Assembly (NCBI GenBank): GCA_001603685.1
Contig: LUZO01000151.1
Location: 1-24,548, forward strand
Length of the DNA: 24,548 bases
Direction: 5' to 3'
DNA from: Bacteroidales bacterium Bact_23
GTDB lineage: Bacteria; Bacteroidota; Bacteroidia; Bacteroidales; Lentimicrobiaceae
Positions 14,244 to 22,728 of this stretch are shown here, piece after piece. The notes beneath the pieces were generated by a model that worked only from the letters and a program-made list of their open reading frames with translations, made no database searches and was not told where the DNA came from. How positions within the stretch are numbered: the first letter of the stretch is position 1; every line of letters begins with the position of its first letter. The position numbers were made by a program, and so were the translations under genes.

Positions 14244-15719
14244 TTAGTATGCCCTTGCAAAAACCACCCTATAGGGTGAAGGTTTTCCGGTAAGGATACA
14301 TTTTCCGGGATCTGGCTTGGCATCCAGCGGAATAAGCCTGATGGTGGCTTTTGTTCTTTCCTTGATCTCCTGTTCGGTTTCCGGTGTTCCGTCCCAGTGG
14401 GCAAGGATAAATCCGCCTTTATTGTCGAGCAGGTCGTTGAATTCCTCCCAGGTATCGGCCTTGCTGGTCATATTTTCGCGGAAATCGAGAGCCCGCTGGT
14501 AGAGGTTATCCTGAATATTCTGAAGCAGATGCTCAATTTTGGTTTCGATGTCGGCAATCTGGTAGGACGACTTCTCGAGGGTATCCCTGCGGGCCACCTC
14601 AACCGTTCCGTTTTCCAGATCGCGGGGGCCGATTGCCAGCCTTACCGGCACGCCTTTGAACTCATACTCATTAAACTTCCAGCCCGGCTTGTAGGTATCG
14701 CGGTCGTCGTATTTCACCGAAATTCCCTTTGCTTTCAGGCGTTTCACAATATCCTGCACCTTTTCGCTGATCGCCTCCAATTGATCGTTGGTTTTGTAGA
14801 TAGGAACGATAACCACTTGAGTAGGAGCCAGCTTTGGAGGCAGTACCAGCCCGTTGTCATCGGAATGAGCCATGATGAGTGCGCCAATCAGCCTGGTGGA
14901 AACGCCCCACGAGGTAGCCCAGACATACTCGAGCTTATTCTCCTTGCTGAGGAACTGCACTTCGAATGCTTTGGCAAAATTCTGTCCCAGGAAATGCGAT
15001 GTACCGGCCTGAAGCGCTTTTCCATCCTGCATCAGCGCTTCTATGCAGTAGGTCTCCTCGGCTCCGGCAAAACGCTCATTCGGCGATTTCAGACCTTTCA
15101 GCACCGGAATGGCCATGAAATTCTCGGCAAAATCGGAGTAAACGCCCAGCATCTTTTCGGCTTCAGCAACTGCCTCATCACGGGTTTCGTGGGCGGTATG
15201 CCCTTCCTGCCAGAGGAATTCGGCGGTACGCAGGAAAAGGCGGGTACGCATCTCCCACCTTACCACATTGGCCCACTGGTTAACCAGAATGGGCAGATCG
15301 CGGTACGACTGAATCCAGTTGCGATAGGTATCCCAGATAATGGTTTCGGAAGTGGGGCGTACAATCAGCTCTTCCTCAAGCTTCGCCTCGTCGTCAACCA
15401 CAACCCCCTTGCCATCGGGATCATTTTTCAGGCGGTAGTGCGTAACTACGGCACACTCTTTGGCGAAGCCTTCCACATGGCTGGCTTCTCTGCTGAAAAA
15501 CGATTTGGGAATAAATATCGGGAAGTAGGCATTCACATGCCCGGTATCCTTGAACATCTTGTCGAGGGCCGATTGCATGCTCTCCCAGATTGCATATCCG
15601 TAGGGTTTAATCACCATACAGCCCCTCACGGCTGAATTTTCGGCCATATCGGCCTTAATTACGAGGTCGTTGTACCATTGGGCATAATTCTCAGCCCTTG
15701 AAGGAAAATCTTTAGCCAT
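14244..15719 (-). CDS. proS: Prolyl-tRNA synthetase (archaeal/eukaryote-type, no editing insertion)
   Basis: Cytosolic class II aminoacyl-tRNA synthetase that charges tRNA-Pro. At 491 residues, without the long editing insertion of E. coli ProRS, it is the archaeal/eukaryote-like form found in Bacteroidota. Residues about 20-290 are the catalytic core with RPTSE at 121-125, motif 2 (VRWEMRTRLFLRTAEFLWQE) at about 153-172, the proline pocket GTSHFLGQNF at 239-248, and motif 3 (GVSTRLIGALIMAH) at 272-285. Residues about 298-395 are the anticodon-binding domain. The C-terminal domain ends in VVFARAY, the expected Tyr terminus of this type. Only one cysteine remains in the region that binds zinc in some relatives (GKCILTGKP). 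It has a TATTTTTG box upstream at 15783-15790. Confidence 0.96.
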   Translation of the reverse strand: MAKDFPSRAENYAQWYNDLVIKADMAENSAVRGCMVIKPYGYAIWESMQSALDKMFKDTGHVNAYFPIFIPKSFFSREASHVEGFAKECAVVTHYRLKNDPDGKGVVVDDEAKLEEELIVRPTSETIIWDTYRNWIQSYRDLPILVNQWANVVRWEMRTRLFLRTAEFLWQEGHTAHETRDEAVAEAEKMLGVYSDFAENFMAIPVLKGLKSPNERFAGAEETYCIEALMQDGKALQAGTSHFLGQNFAKAFEVQFLSKENKLEYVWATSWGVSTRLIGALIMAHSDDNGLVLPPKLAPTQVVIVPIYKTNDQLEAISEKVQDIVKRLKAKGISVKYDDRDTYKPGWKFNEYEFKGVPVRLAIGPRDLENGTVEVARRDTLEKSSYQIADIETKIEHLLQNIQDNLYQRALDFRENMTSKADTWEEFNDLLDNKGGFILAHWDGTPETEQEIKERTKATIRLIPLDAKPDPGKCILTGKPSPYRVVFARAY

Positions 15720-15782
15720 TTCTTAGTTTATGGTATAGAATTTGTGAATATTCAGGTGTAAACTGCGCTGTAAAAAGCGGCA

Positions 15783-15790
15783 CAAAAATA
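15783..15790 (-). promoter_or_regulatory. -7 box (TATTTTTG) for proS
   Basis: Exact TAnnTTTG match on the minus strand, 63 bp upstream of the proS ATG. No clear -33 partner is visible. It lies in the 144 bp gap shared with the divergent lipoprotein gene. Confidence 0.5.
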
Positions 15791-15802
15791 ATAAATTTAA
15801 CG

Positions 15803-15834
15803 CATTCCGGACATCTGCTCCAAAGAGTCCGGAA
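15803..15834. other. Inverted repeat TTCCGGAC/GTCCGGAA in the proS-lipoprotein gap
   Basis: Perfect 8 bp arms separated by 14 nt lie between the proS -7 box and the ribosome-binding site of the divergent lipoprotein gene. On the plus strand a short A run follows, not a T tract, so a terminator in that direction is unlikely. It may be an operator or a leader hairpin. No regulator is recognised. Confidence 0.35.
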
Positions 15835-15850
15835 AAAACCGCATATAGAG

Positions 15851-15855
15851 GGAGG
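15851..15855 (+). promoter_or_regulatory. Strong Shine-Dalgarno (GGAGG) for the low-complexity lipoprotein
   Basis: GGAGG lies 8 nt before the ATG at 15864 and fixes that start. Most genes in this window have weak or no Shine-Dalgarno sequences, as is usual in Bacteroidota, so this one stands out and suggests high expression. Confidence 0.65.
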
Positions 15856-15863
15856 ACCTAAAG

Positions 15864-17609
15864 ATGAGAACTTTTTTGAGCTTACTTGCTGCCGGCCTGT
15901 TGCTTACGGGATGTTCATCCCAGTATCACATGCGTGCTTCGTACGACGATCTTTACTATTCACCGAATGATAAAGTGATCGTACAAACCACAAAAGCAGC
16001 GACTCAAAGCCAGGCTGCCGGCACACAGGATACATACCGGAGTACTGAACAGTACAACCAGAACAACAATCAGGCTGAAAATAACTATGCCTACGACGAC
16101 AGCAGTTATCAGCAGGAGGTGTACTACGATGATAACGGCGGGGCGTACGGCTCCGGAAACACATACATAACCAACAACTACTACAACTCCGACGACTACT
16201 ACGACTATGCCTATGCCGCAAGGCTCCGCAGGTTCCACTCCGACACCTATTTCAGCAGCTACTATTCACCCTACTACACCAACCTTTACTGGTACGACTA
16301 CAATCCCTGGAGCTGGGGAACCAGCATCTATATGGGCTATAACTGGTGGTATCCCAGCATCAGCTTCAGATGGGGCTGGGGATATCCTTACGGCTATTAC
16401 GGAAGCTACTGGGGCAGTTCATACTGGGATTATCCTTACTATGGATGGGGATGGGGCTACCCCTACTATGGCTACGGAAGCTACTGGAGCGGTTACCGCC
16501 ACGGCTACTGGAACGGATATTGGGACGGATATTACAGCAAAAACTACTATAACTCGCACGATTACAACTCCTATTACTACGGCCCCCGTGGTTCGGGTTC
16601 TTCAGGAGGATCGGGAAGCGGCCGCTCATTGTCGTCATTCGGCGAGCGTTATGAAGCCGCCCTTAACAGCGGTCGTCTCGAGGGGCAGCGTACCTCTTCA
16701 TCAGCCGGCATAAGCGGACCGGGCCGTACCACTGATCCCGGCCGTGTAAACCAACCGGGACGCACTTCGGGAACGGTATCATCCGGACAAACCGACAATC
16801 CCGGCCGCGTTGGCGGAACAATCACTCCGGGACGCACCGAAGGCCCGGGCAGAGTTTCCGTACCGACAGGCTCCGGACGCCTTGAACAGCCTGCCGGAAC
16901 CACCACCGGAAGGGCAACCCAGCAGGGCACCGCAAATCCCGGCCGCACCGGGCAATCGGGAAACACCCAGGAGACTCCCAACCCCGGACGGGTAATCCAG
17001 CCGGTAAGAAGCGGACAGGGAACTCCCACAACAACAGGAACCAGGCAGACCAGTGAAACGCCCCGCTATACTGCTCCAACAGGACAGGGCACCATGCGTT
17101 CATCCGCTCCCGCTGGAAGCAGCCAGGGAAGCGACAACCGCGCTGCCCAGCCGCAAAGGCAGACCTATCAGAAACCGGTTTCAGGACAGCAACAGCCGGG
17201 TGTGCAGAACAGTAGGGCTCCGCAGTCATACAGTTCCCCTGATTACAACAAGCCCAAATCGAGCAACGAATATACCAGCCCGCGTTACCGCAACATCCGC
17301 GAAAGCGGAGTAGCCCCCAGGACAAGCACTCCACAGCAACAGGCTCCGCAACGCCAGCAGGCTCCCAGGGTGGTAACGCCCCAGCGCCAGGCCAGCCCAT
17401 CGTACACCCCTTCGCGTTCAAATGAAAGCAGAGGCAACTATTCGGCTCCGCCACGCTCATCATCATACGAAAGGAGTTATTCGGCACCTTCAGGCTCTTC
17501 ATCATCCGGCTCATCCGGTGGCAGCTATTCATCACCCTCGCGCTCATCCTCCTCATCTTCCTCCTCTTCAGGAAGCGGCAGATCATCATCGGGAAGCGGG
17601 CGCAGGTAG
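15864..17609 (+). CDS. Low-complexity lipoprotein: Tyr/Trp/Gly-rich region, PGR-repeat region and Ser-rich tail
   Basis: Function not recognised. A lipoprotein signal peptide (LLAAGLLLTGC) puts the lipidated Cys at 17. Residues about 75-240 are extremely rich in Tyr, Trp, Gly, Asn and Asp (for example YWSGYRHGYWNGYW). Residues about 285-380 hold eight spaced PGR[TV] motifs among Gly, Thr, Ser and Gln. Residues about 380-510 are Gln/Pro/Ser/Arg-rich and apparently disordered. The last 50 residues are nearly all Ser, Gly and Arg, ending SGSGRR. The reading frame is intact for 581 residues, with third-base variation inside the repeats, so it is a real gene. It lies 46 bp before an OmpP1-like porin gene and may share its transcript. 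The composition suggests an envelope-anchored structural or adhesive protein; this is inference. Confidence 0.8.
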   Translation: MRTFLSLLAAGLLLTGCSSQYHMRASYDDLYYSPNDKVIVQTTKAATQSQAAGTQDTYRSTEQYNQNNNQAENNYAYDDSSYQQEVYYDDNGGAYGSGNTYITNNYYNSDDYYDYAYAARLRRFHSDTYFSSYYSPYYTNLYWYDYNPWSWGTSIYMGYNWWYPSISFRWGWGYPYGYYGSYWGSSYWDYPYYGWGWGYPYYGYGSYWSGYRHGYWNGYWDGYYSKNYYNSHDYNSYYYGPRGSGSSGGSGSGRSLSSFGERYEAALNSGRLEGQRTSSSAGISGPGRTTDPGRVNQPGRTSGTVSSGQTDNPGRVGGTITPGRTEGPGRVSVPTGSGRLEQPAGTTTGRATQQGTANPGRTGQSGNTQETPNPGRVIQPVRSGQGTPTTTGTRQTSETPRYTAPTGQGTMRSSAPAGSSQGSDNRAAQPQRQTYQKPVSGQQQPGVQNSRAPQSYSSPDYNKPKSSNEYTSPRYRNIRESGVAPRTSTPQQQAPQRQQAPRVVTPQRQASPSYTPSRSNESRGNYSAPPRSSSYERSYSAPSGSSSSGSSGGSYSSPSRSSSSSSSSSGSGRSSSGSGRR

Positions 17610-17655
17610 CATTAAAGAAAACCACTGATAAAAACTCTAACAAGATATTTTGAAA

Positions 17656-19095
17656 ATGAAAAGGCTCATCTTTCTCGGAATACTGTCCGCTATATTTACC
17701 ACGGGTTTGAAGGCTCAGAATGAGATTGACGCACTCAGATATTCGCGTCTGAACCCTTCGGGCTCAGCCAGATTTGTTGCCATGGGCGGTGCATTCACCG
17801 CACTGGGCGCCGATTTTACCACCCTCAGTCACAATCCGGCCGGAATCGGACTGTACCGCAGTTCCGAAATCAGCTTAACGCCATCGTTTACCTCCACCAC
17901 AACAGAAACCAATCTTGACGGCAACTTCCGCGAGGATCAGCGCTACAATTTCGGCATGGGAAACATCGGCATTGTCCTTAACAACAATGTGGAAATGCGC
18001 AGACCGCAGTCTGCCTGGAAAAATGTACAGTTTGGATTTGGCCTGAACCGTATGGCTAACTTCAGCAACAGGGTGGCCATCGAAGGCGACAACCACAACT
18101 CATCGTACCTGACCTCGTACCTGCATAGTTCGCAGGGGGTTCATCCCGGCGATCTCGGGAAATTCGACGAGAAGCTGGCCTACGATACCGAATTGCTGTT
18201 TGTAACGGATTCCTCAAACTGGACTTACGGCATCGACAAGCCCGACGGAGGCGTAAACCAGCGGAAAGCCATCAGCAGCAAAGGCTCAATCAATGAAATG
18301 GTACTGTCGTTCGGCGCCAACTACAACAACCGCCTTTATCTCGGTGCAACGGTCGGTGTTCCGTCAATCAGATATTCTGAAACGGCAACCTACACCGAAA
18401 AGGCGCTGCCCGACGATAACACCGTTTTCAACACCATGACCCGCACCGATCTGCTCGAAACCACCGGCACCGGTTTGAACTTTAAATTCGGGATGATCTT
18501 CAGGGCAACCGACTGGCTGCGAATTGGCGGCGCCGTTCATACGCCCACTTTCTACACCTCCATGTACGATGATTATACCTCAACCATGCGGGCAAAGTAC
18601 GACAATGGATTTACCTCGAGTGCAAAAGCCGACGGATATTACGAGTATGAACTGACTACCCCCATGCGCGTTATGGCCGGTGCAAGCATCTTCTTCGGAA
18701 AGGCAGGCCTGCTCAGCGCTGATTATGAATATGTTGATTACACCAACGCCAGACTTCGCGCGGGTGATTACGATTTCTACAACGAGAACAATGCCATCCG
18801 CGATTTCTACCGGACGGCAAACAACATCCGCCTGGGTACCGAGTGGAGATACGGAGTGCTGAATTTCAGGGGCGGCTACGGAATCTCGGCAAATCCTTAC
18901 AAATACGGCACCAATTCCGCACTCTCATCCTATTCGCTGGGTATCGGGATTCGCGAAAGCTCGTTTTACCTTGATGCCGCATGGGTTTATTCGGCCATGG
19001 ACGATGAATATTACCTCTATCACGGCATTGAGAATGTGGCAAAATCAACCACCAAAAACAACAGTTTCCTGATTACGGTCGGGATAAAATACTGA
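17656..19095 (+). CDS. OmpP1/FadL-family outer-membrane transporter
   Basis: Predicted beta-barrel porin of the OmpP1/FadL/TodX family, which passes hydrophobic compounds such as long-chain fatty acids through the outer membrane. The signal peptide MKRLIFLGILSAIFTTGLKA precedes the mature start QNEIDALRYS. The N-terminal plug signature SARFVAMGGAFTALGADFTTLSHNPAGIGLY (residues about 35-65) is diagnostic: the GGA...D....NPAG pattern is intact. Amphipathic strands continue to a C-terminal aromatic residue (LITVGIKY). The ATG at 17656 is preferred to the TTG six bases earlier. A terminator follows at 19138-19160. The substrate is unknown. It is probably co-transcribed with the low-complexity lipoprotein gene upstream. 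Confidence 0.88.
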   Translation: MKRLIFLGILSAIFTTGLKAQNEIDALRYSRLNPSGSARFVAMGGAFTALGADFTTLSHNPAGIGLYRSSEISLTPSFTSTTTETNLDGNFREDQRYNFGMGNIGIVLNNNVEMRRPQSAWKNVQFGFGLNRMANFSNRVAIEGDNHNSSYLTSYLHSSQGVHPGDLGKFDEKLAYDTELLFVTDSSNWTYGIDKPDGGVNQRKAISSKGSINEMVLSFGANYNNRLYLGATVGVPSIRYSETATYTEKALPDDNTVFNTMTRTDLLETTGTGLNFKFGMIFRATDWLRIGGAVHTPTFYTSMYDDYTSTMRAKYDNGFTSSAKADGYYEYELTTPMRVMAGASIFFGKAGLLSADYEYVDYTNARLRAGDYDFYNENNAIRDFYRTANNIRLGTEWRYGVLNFRGGYGISANPYKYGTNSALSSYSLGIGIRESSFYLDAAWVYSAMDDEYYLYHGIENVAKSTTKNNSFLITVGIKY

Positions 19096-19137
19096 TCCCT
19101 TGAATTAAGACAGAATTCGCCTTAAAACCCGGGACAG

Positions 19138-19160
19138 AAGCGGCCTCACCGGCCGCTTTT
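19138..19160 (+). terminator. Rho-independent terminator after the OmpP1/FadL-like gene
   Basis: AAGCGGCC and GGCCGCTT, 8 bp perfect GC-rich arms with a 5 nt loop, are followed by TTGCTTTA. It lies 42 bp after the porin stop and just before the stop of the convergent TPR gene. Confidence 0.8.
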
Positions 19161-19163
19161 GCT

Positions 19164-20654
19164 TTATCTGATGCGGCTGAGTCCGGCTCTGGCTTTCTGG
19201 CTGATGCCGGTTCTGTACTCGGTGTACTTCAGCGAGAGGCATTTGCGGTAATAATACTCAGCCTGCCGCAAATCGGATTTCTGCTCGTAAATCAATCCCA
19301 GGTTCAGCGCCGAATTTGCGGCAAAATACCAGGGCTGAGCCTGCCCCGATTCTACAACGGTTTGGTATTCCGCAATGGCTTTGGCTTCATTTCCCGAAAG
19401 GTGGTAAATCCGTGCAAGGCGGTAATGGTACTCCAGTTGTTGTTTTTCATCGCTTAGATTCACTGAGCCGGGGTTTGTCAGAATTTCAAGTGCGCGGCTG
19501 TAATATCCGCCGTCGAACAGGAGCCTTGCTTTCAGCAGTCCCGGGTCGGGTTTTGCCGATGGGCCGCCCTCCGCCTCGGCTAGCGCCTGCTTATCGCCGT
19601 CGATCAGGCTGCCTCCCCTGTGTTTCGCCCTGAACAGATAGTCGTGGTAGCCCTTTTCGTTGTCTTTCAGCAGTTCGATCCAGGCCAGCCGCTGATATGC
19701 CGATTTGATGAAACTGCTGCCCCGGAAGCCGGTAACATAGCGCAGAAACCACACTTCCGCATCGAAGTCGAGGCGGTTGAGTTTTGCCTGGCCGGTGAGA
19801 TAATCGAGGTAATGGAACGGGTAATAGTTCTTTCCGGCGGGCCGGTTCATCAGGTGGCGGAGCGCCTTCTCATTCTCGCCGTAATGCATGTAAAAAACGG
19901 CAGCCGCATAAATCAGAAGCGGACTTTCTTCAATCAACCGCCGGTTTTGGGTAATCAGTTCCGCCGTCTGGTTACGGTCCGACTCGCTGCCCGAGAGGTT
20001 AAAGGTAACGAACGAAAGCAGAAACAGGGTTTCCGATTTCAGGAAGGGGTATTGTGCATTCACGGAAGCTGAGGTTGCCATTCGCCGGAGGATTTCCGTG
20101 CCTTCGCTCACCGATCCCTGCATGGACAACAGCCTGGTTATCCAGCGGTAGTTGTCGGGAACCGATCCGATAAGTATTTTCATCAGGCCGATGGCGGTCT
20201 GAGCCGGAGCAAAATCAGGGAATAGCTCCGCATTGCGCTGCATCATCCGGTACGCCGTATTCAGGTCGATGCCGGCGGAGGAGTATTCGCCAAACTTCAT
20301 CGCTGCGAAAGCCCACTGCATCCTGGCCATAGCGCCGGCATACAGATGCCAGGGCGAATCCTCCCTCCCCGACTCCATCTCCCTGAGCAGTTGTTTCCGC
20401 TCCGAAGAAAACGATTTGTACATCTCCTTCTCTTCGGAAATCAGCACCTTCAGAAAGCCGGTATAGTGTTTCAGGTAAGGGGGGATATGCGGATCGCCGG
20501 TTTCGTGATTGCCATCAAGAACCGCCATGGCTTCATCAAAGCGCATCCGAAGCACCAGCTCATAGGCCCTTTCCCCTGCGGGAGTGAGTTGAGCAGCAGC
20601 GCGGAAGCCCGGGAAGAAAACCGGAAACAGCAGCAGGAATGCGACCCTTTTCAT
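19164..20654 (-). CDS. Secreted TPR-repeat protein
   Basis: A 496-residue protein with signal peptide MKRVAFLLLFPVFFPGFRAAA, probably periplasmic. Helical repeats run through most of it. The clearest TPR units are in the last 120 residues (EYHYRLARIYHLSGNEAKAIAEYQTVV, then ALNLGLIYEQKSDLRQAEYYYRKCLSLKY). An upstream in-frame TTG-type extension to 20705 exists, but it would place the neighbouring gene's terminator inside the coding region, so the ATG at 20654 is chosen. TPR proteins of this kind act as scaffolds; no partner or enzymatic domain is visible. The gene stands alone on minus, between convergent and upstream terminators. Confidence 0.8.
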   Translation of the reverse strand: MKRVAFLLLFPVFFPGFRAAAQLTPAGERAYELVLRMRFDEAMAVLDGNHETGDPHIPPYLKHYTGFLKVLISEEKEMYKSFSSERKQLLREMESGREDSPWHLYAGAMARMQWAFAAMKFGEYSSAGIDLNTAYRMMQRNAELFPDFAPAQTAIGLMKILIGSVPDNYRWITRLLSMQGSVSEGTEILRRMATSASVNAQYPFLKSETLFLLSFVTFNLSGSESDRNQTAELITQNRRLIEESPLLIYAAAVFYMHYGENEKALRHLMNRPAGKNYYPFHYLDYLTGQAKLNRLDFDAEVWFLRYVTGFRGSSFIKSAYQRLAWIELLKDNEKGYHDYLFRAKHRGGSLIDGDKQALAEAEGGPSAKPDPGLLKARLLFDGGYYSRALEILTNPGSVNLSDEKQQLEYHYRLARIYHLSGNEAKAIAEYQTVVESGQAQPWYFAANSALNLGLIYEQKSDLRQAEYYYRKCLSLKYTEYRTGISQKARAGLSRIR

Positions 20655-20660
20655 CGTTCC

Positions 20661-20697
20661 AAAAATAAAAAACAGGGAAAAGCAAGCTCTCCCCTGT
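20661..20697 (-). terminator. Rho-independent terminator after the zinc-ribbon gene
   Basis: Read on minus, ACAGGG (20692-20697) pairs with CCCTGT (20672-20677) across a 14 nt loop and runs into TTTTTTATTTTT. It closes the Nif3/zinc-ribbon transcript. The T tract ends in TATTTTTG, which also matches a -7 box only 5 nt before the TPR gene's ATG. Confidence 0.75.
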
Positions 20698-20720
20698 CCA
20701 ACCATATTTTTAAAACAGTC

Positions 20721-21584
20721 TTAATGTTCAATACTGGAAGCAAGTTCATTGTCAATCAGGATGCGGCCGCAATATTCGCAAACGATAATTTTCTTGTGCA
20801 TCCTGATATCGAGCTGACGCTGAGGGGGTATCGCACTGAAGCAACCGCCGCAGGCATCTCGCTCCACATTCACAACCGCCAGTCCGTTGCGTGCGCCCTT
20901 ACGGATACGCTTATAGGCGGTTAGCAGACGCTCTTCGATAAACTTCTGATACTCTTCCGATTTAGTCTGCAGCACCGACTCTTCCTTCTCGGTTTCGTTT
21001 ACGATATCGGCCAACTCGCTCTTCTTGATTTCCAGATCATTTTTCCGGTCTTCAAGAACAGCCTGCGCAGCTTCAATCTCCTCATTTTTAATTGCCAGCT
21101 GCTGACTGAACTCCTTAATGCGTTTTTCAGCAAGCGCAATCTCAAGATTCTGGAATTCGATTTCCTTGGTCAGCGAATCATATTCGCGGTTGTTGCGCAC
21201 ATTCATCTGCTGCTCCTCATAACGCCTTATCTGAAGCTGGCTGTCCTTAATCTGCTCTTCTTTTGTTTTCACAGATGCCTTAAGGGCTTCAATATCCTGA
21301 ATGTGATTGTCAATTCTGGTTTCAAGGCCAACAATCTCATCTTCAAGATCTTCAACTTCAAGCGGCAGTTCACCCCTGATGATTCTGATCTTGTCGATTT
21401 GTGAATCGATCTGCTGGAGGCTGTAGAGGGCAACGAGTTTCTTTTCAATGGAAATTTCGCTCTCGTCAGTTTCGGGCTGTGCAATGGAAACATTTACGGA
21501 AACGGAACTCTGTTCTTCCTTTTTTTCGGATTCTACGGCTTTCTTCGAAGGGGTTGCCTTAGCTTTTGGCGTTGATTTTGCCAT
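20721..21584 (-). CDS. Coiled-coil zinc-ribbon protein (C4-type, DUF164 family)
   Basis: A 287-residue protein of the coiled-coil plus C4 zinc-ribbon family (DUF164-type), whose molecular role is poorly defined; some relatives affect type III secretion or motility. Residues 1-45 are a low-complexity extension rich in Lys, Ala, Ser and Glu. Residues about 48-235 are a long antiparallel coiled coil, with the family hallmark NVRNNREYDSLTKEIE at 128-143. The C-terminal ribbon has C245, C248, C269 and C272 (ACGGCFSAIPPQ ... VCEYCGRIL). It starts 24 bp after the Nif3 stop, and the two genes are commonly neighbours in this phylum, so they likely form an operon. The terminator at 20661-20697 follows. 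Confidence 0.88.
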   Translation of the reverse strand: MAKSTPKAKATPSKKAVESEKKEEQSSVSVNVSIAQPETDESEISIEKKLVALYSLQQIDSQIDKIRIIRGELPLEVEDLEDEIVGLETRIDNHIQDIEALKASVKTKEEQIKDSQLQIRRYEEQQMNVRNNREYDSLTKEIEFQNLEIALAEKRIKEFSQQLAIKNEEIEAAQAVLEDRKNDLEIKKSELADIVNETEKEESVLQTKSEEYQKFIEERLLTAYKRIRKGARNGLAVVNVERDACGGCFSAIPPQRQLDIRMHKKIIVCEYCGRILIDNELASSIEH

Positions 21585-21608
21585 AATATATTTAATTATG
21601 TTTTTGGT

Positions 21609-22703
21609 TTACAGATAATTAACCGGATTGGACTGAATGCCGGAAATTCGGGTTGCAAAGGTAGTAAATTTTTCTTTAACAATTGCGGCCAATAATTCTT
21701 TGGTAAATTGTTCAGTTTCATAATGTCCTGCCTCAGCCAGCAGTATTTTCCCTTCAGCAAGGAAATAATCGTGGTATTTCAGCTCTCCGGTAACAAAAGC
21801 ATCGGCCTTTTTTGCCATTGCCTGATGAATAAGAAAATTGCCCGACCCGCCGCATAAGGCTACCTTTTTGATTTTCCGTCCGGTAAGTGGAGAGTATTTT
21901 ACGCAGCCGGTACCAAATACGCTTTTTAGCAGCTTCAGGAAATCCATTTCATCCATTGCCTCTTCAAACTCGCCCACCATTCCCGACCCCACCCTGGGGT
22001 TTTCATTAGTCAGCGGATAGGCATCCCAGGCCACCTCCTCATACGGATGCACCTCAACCATAGCAGCCACAATGCGCCCCAGGGCATGACTTTCGCAAAC
22101 GGTCTCAATCCTGACTTCCGGCTCTTTGTGGATGCTGCCAATGGCTCCTACAAAGGGATTGGTCCCCACCTGCGCCCGGAATGTGCCGAAGCCTTCGAGG
22201 TTGTAGCTGCACGAATCGTAATCGCCGATGTGGCCGGCACCGGCATTGAAGATGGCAGTGCGGACTGCCTCTGCATGGCTCTCCGGAACGAAAACCACCA
22301 GTTTGCGGAGCATATCGGCCGCCGGCTGCAGAATGGAGCAGTTTTTCAGCCCCAGCTTCCTGCAAATCATAGCATTTACCCCGCCATAGGCGTTATCGAG
22401 ATTGGTGTGGGCCGCATAAATGGCGATATCGTTTTTTATGGCTTTTACGATGCTCCGCTCCTGGTCGTTTCCGCCTGTTATTCGCTTCAGAGGCTTGAAG
22501 ATCAGGGGGTGGTGCGCAATAATCAGATTATACCCCAGGGCAATGGCCTCATCAACCACCGCTTCGGTTACATCGAGGGTAAACAGTGCACCACTGGCCT
22601 CCCAGCCGGCAGAACCACAGTATAGCCCCGAGTTGTCGTACGATTCCTGATAGGATACAGGTGCCAGGGTTTCGATGGCACGGATAATATCACCAATTTT
22701 CAT
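21609..22703 (-). CDS. Nif3-like dinuclear metal centre hexameric protein
   Basis: Member of the Nif3/YbgI (DUF34) family, cytosolic hexamers with a dinuclear metal site and a proposed hydrolase role; the substrate is unknown. At 364 residues it is the long form with an inserted PII/CutA-like domain (about residues 125-235, GAGHIGDYDSCSYNLEG and MVEVHPYEEVAWDAYPL). Metal-site signatures are IIAHHPLIF, AAHTNLDNAYGGVN and the C-terminal GHYETEQ, all intact. The ATG at 22703 is preferred to the in-frame TTG at 22724, because a TAGATTTG -7 box at 22729-22736 would start the transcript near 22724. It is the first gene of a pair with the zinc-ribbon protein. Confidence 0.92.
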   Translation of the reverse strand: MKIGDIIRAIETLAPVSYQESYDNSGLYCGSAGWEASGALFTLDVTEAVVDEAIALGYNLIIAHHPLIFKPLKRITGGNDQERSIVKAIKNDIAIYAAHTNLDNAYGGVNAMICRKLGLKNCSILQPAADMLRKLVVFVPESHAEAVRTAIFNAGAGHIGDYDSCSYNLEGFGTFRAQVGTNPFVGAIGSIHKEPEVRIETVCESHALGRIVAAMVEVHPYEEVAWDAYPLTNENPRVGSGMVGEFEEAMDEMDFLKLLKSVFGTGCVKYSPLTGRKIKKVALCGGSGNFLIHQAMAKKADAFVTGELKYHDYFLAEGKILLAEAGHYETEQFTKELLAAIVKEKFTTFATRISGIQSNPVNYL

Positions 22704-22728
22704 TTTTTGGAATGGATTAAACAAACGC

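Noticed and set aside
14397..15635. 412-codon open frame antisense to proS
   Set aside because: It lies wholly inside proS, has no recognisable domain, and its length follows from codon bias on the opposite strand.
16710..17000. PGR repeats as a CRISPR or tandem DNA array
   Set aside because: The repeated units are short, unevenly spaced, differ in third bases and stay in one reading frame; they are protein repeats.
16207..17643. Several open frames on both strands overlapping the low-complexity lipoprotein
   Set aside because: Repetitive Tyr/Gly/Pro/Ser codons leave the other frames open by composition; only the frame starting at 15864 has a signal peptide and ribosome-binding site.
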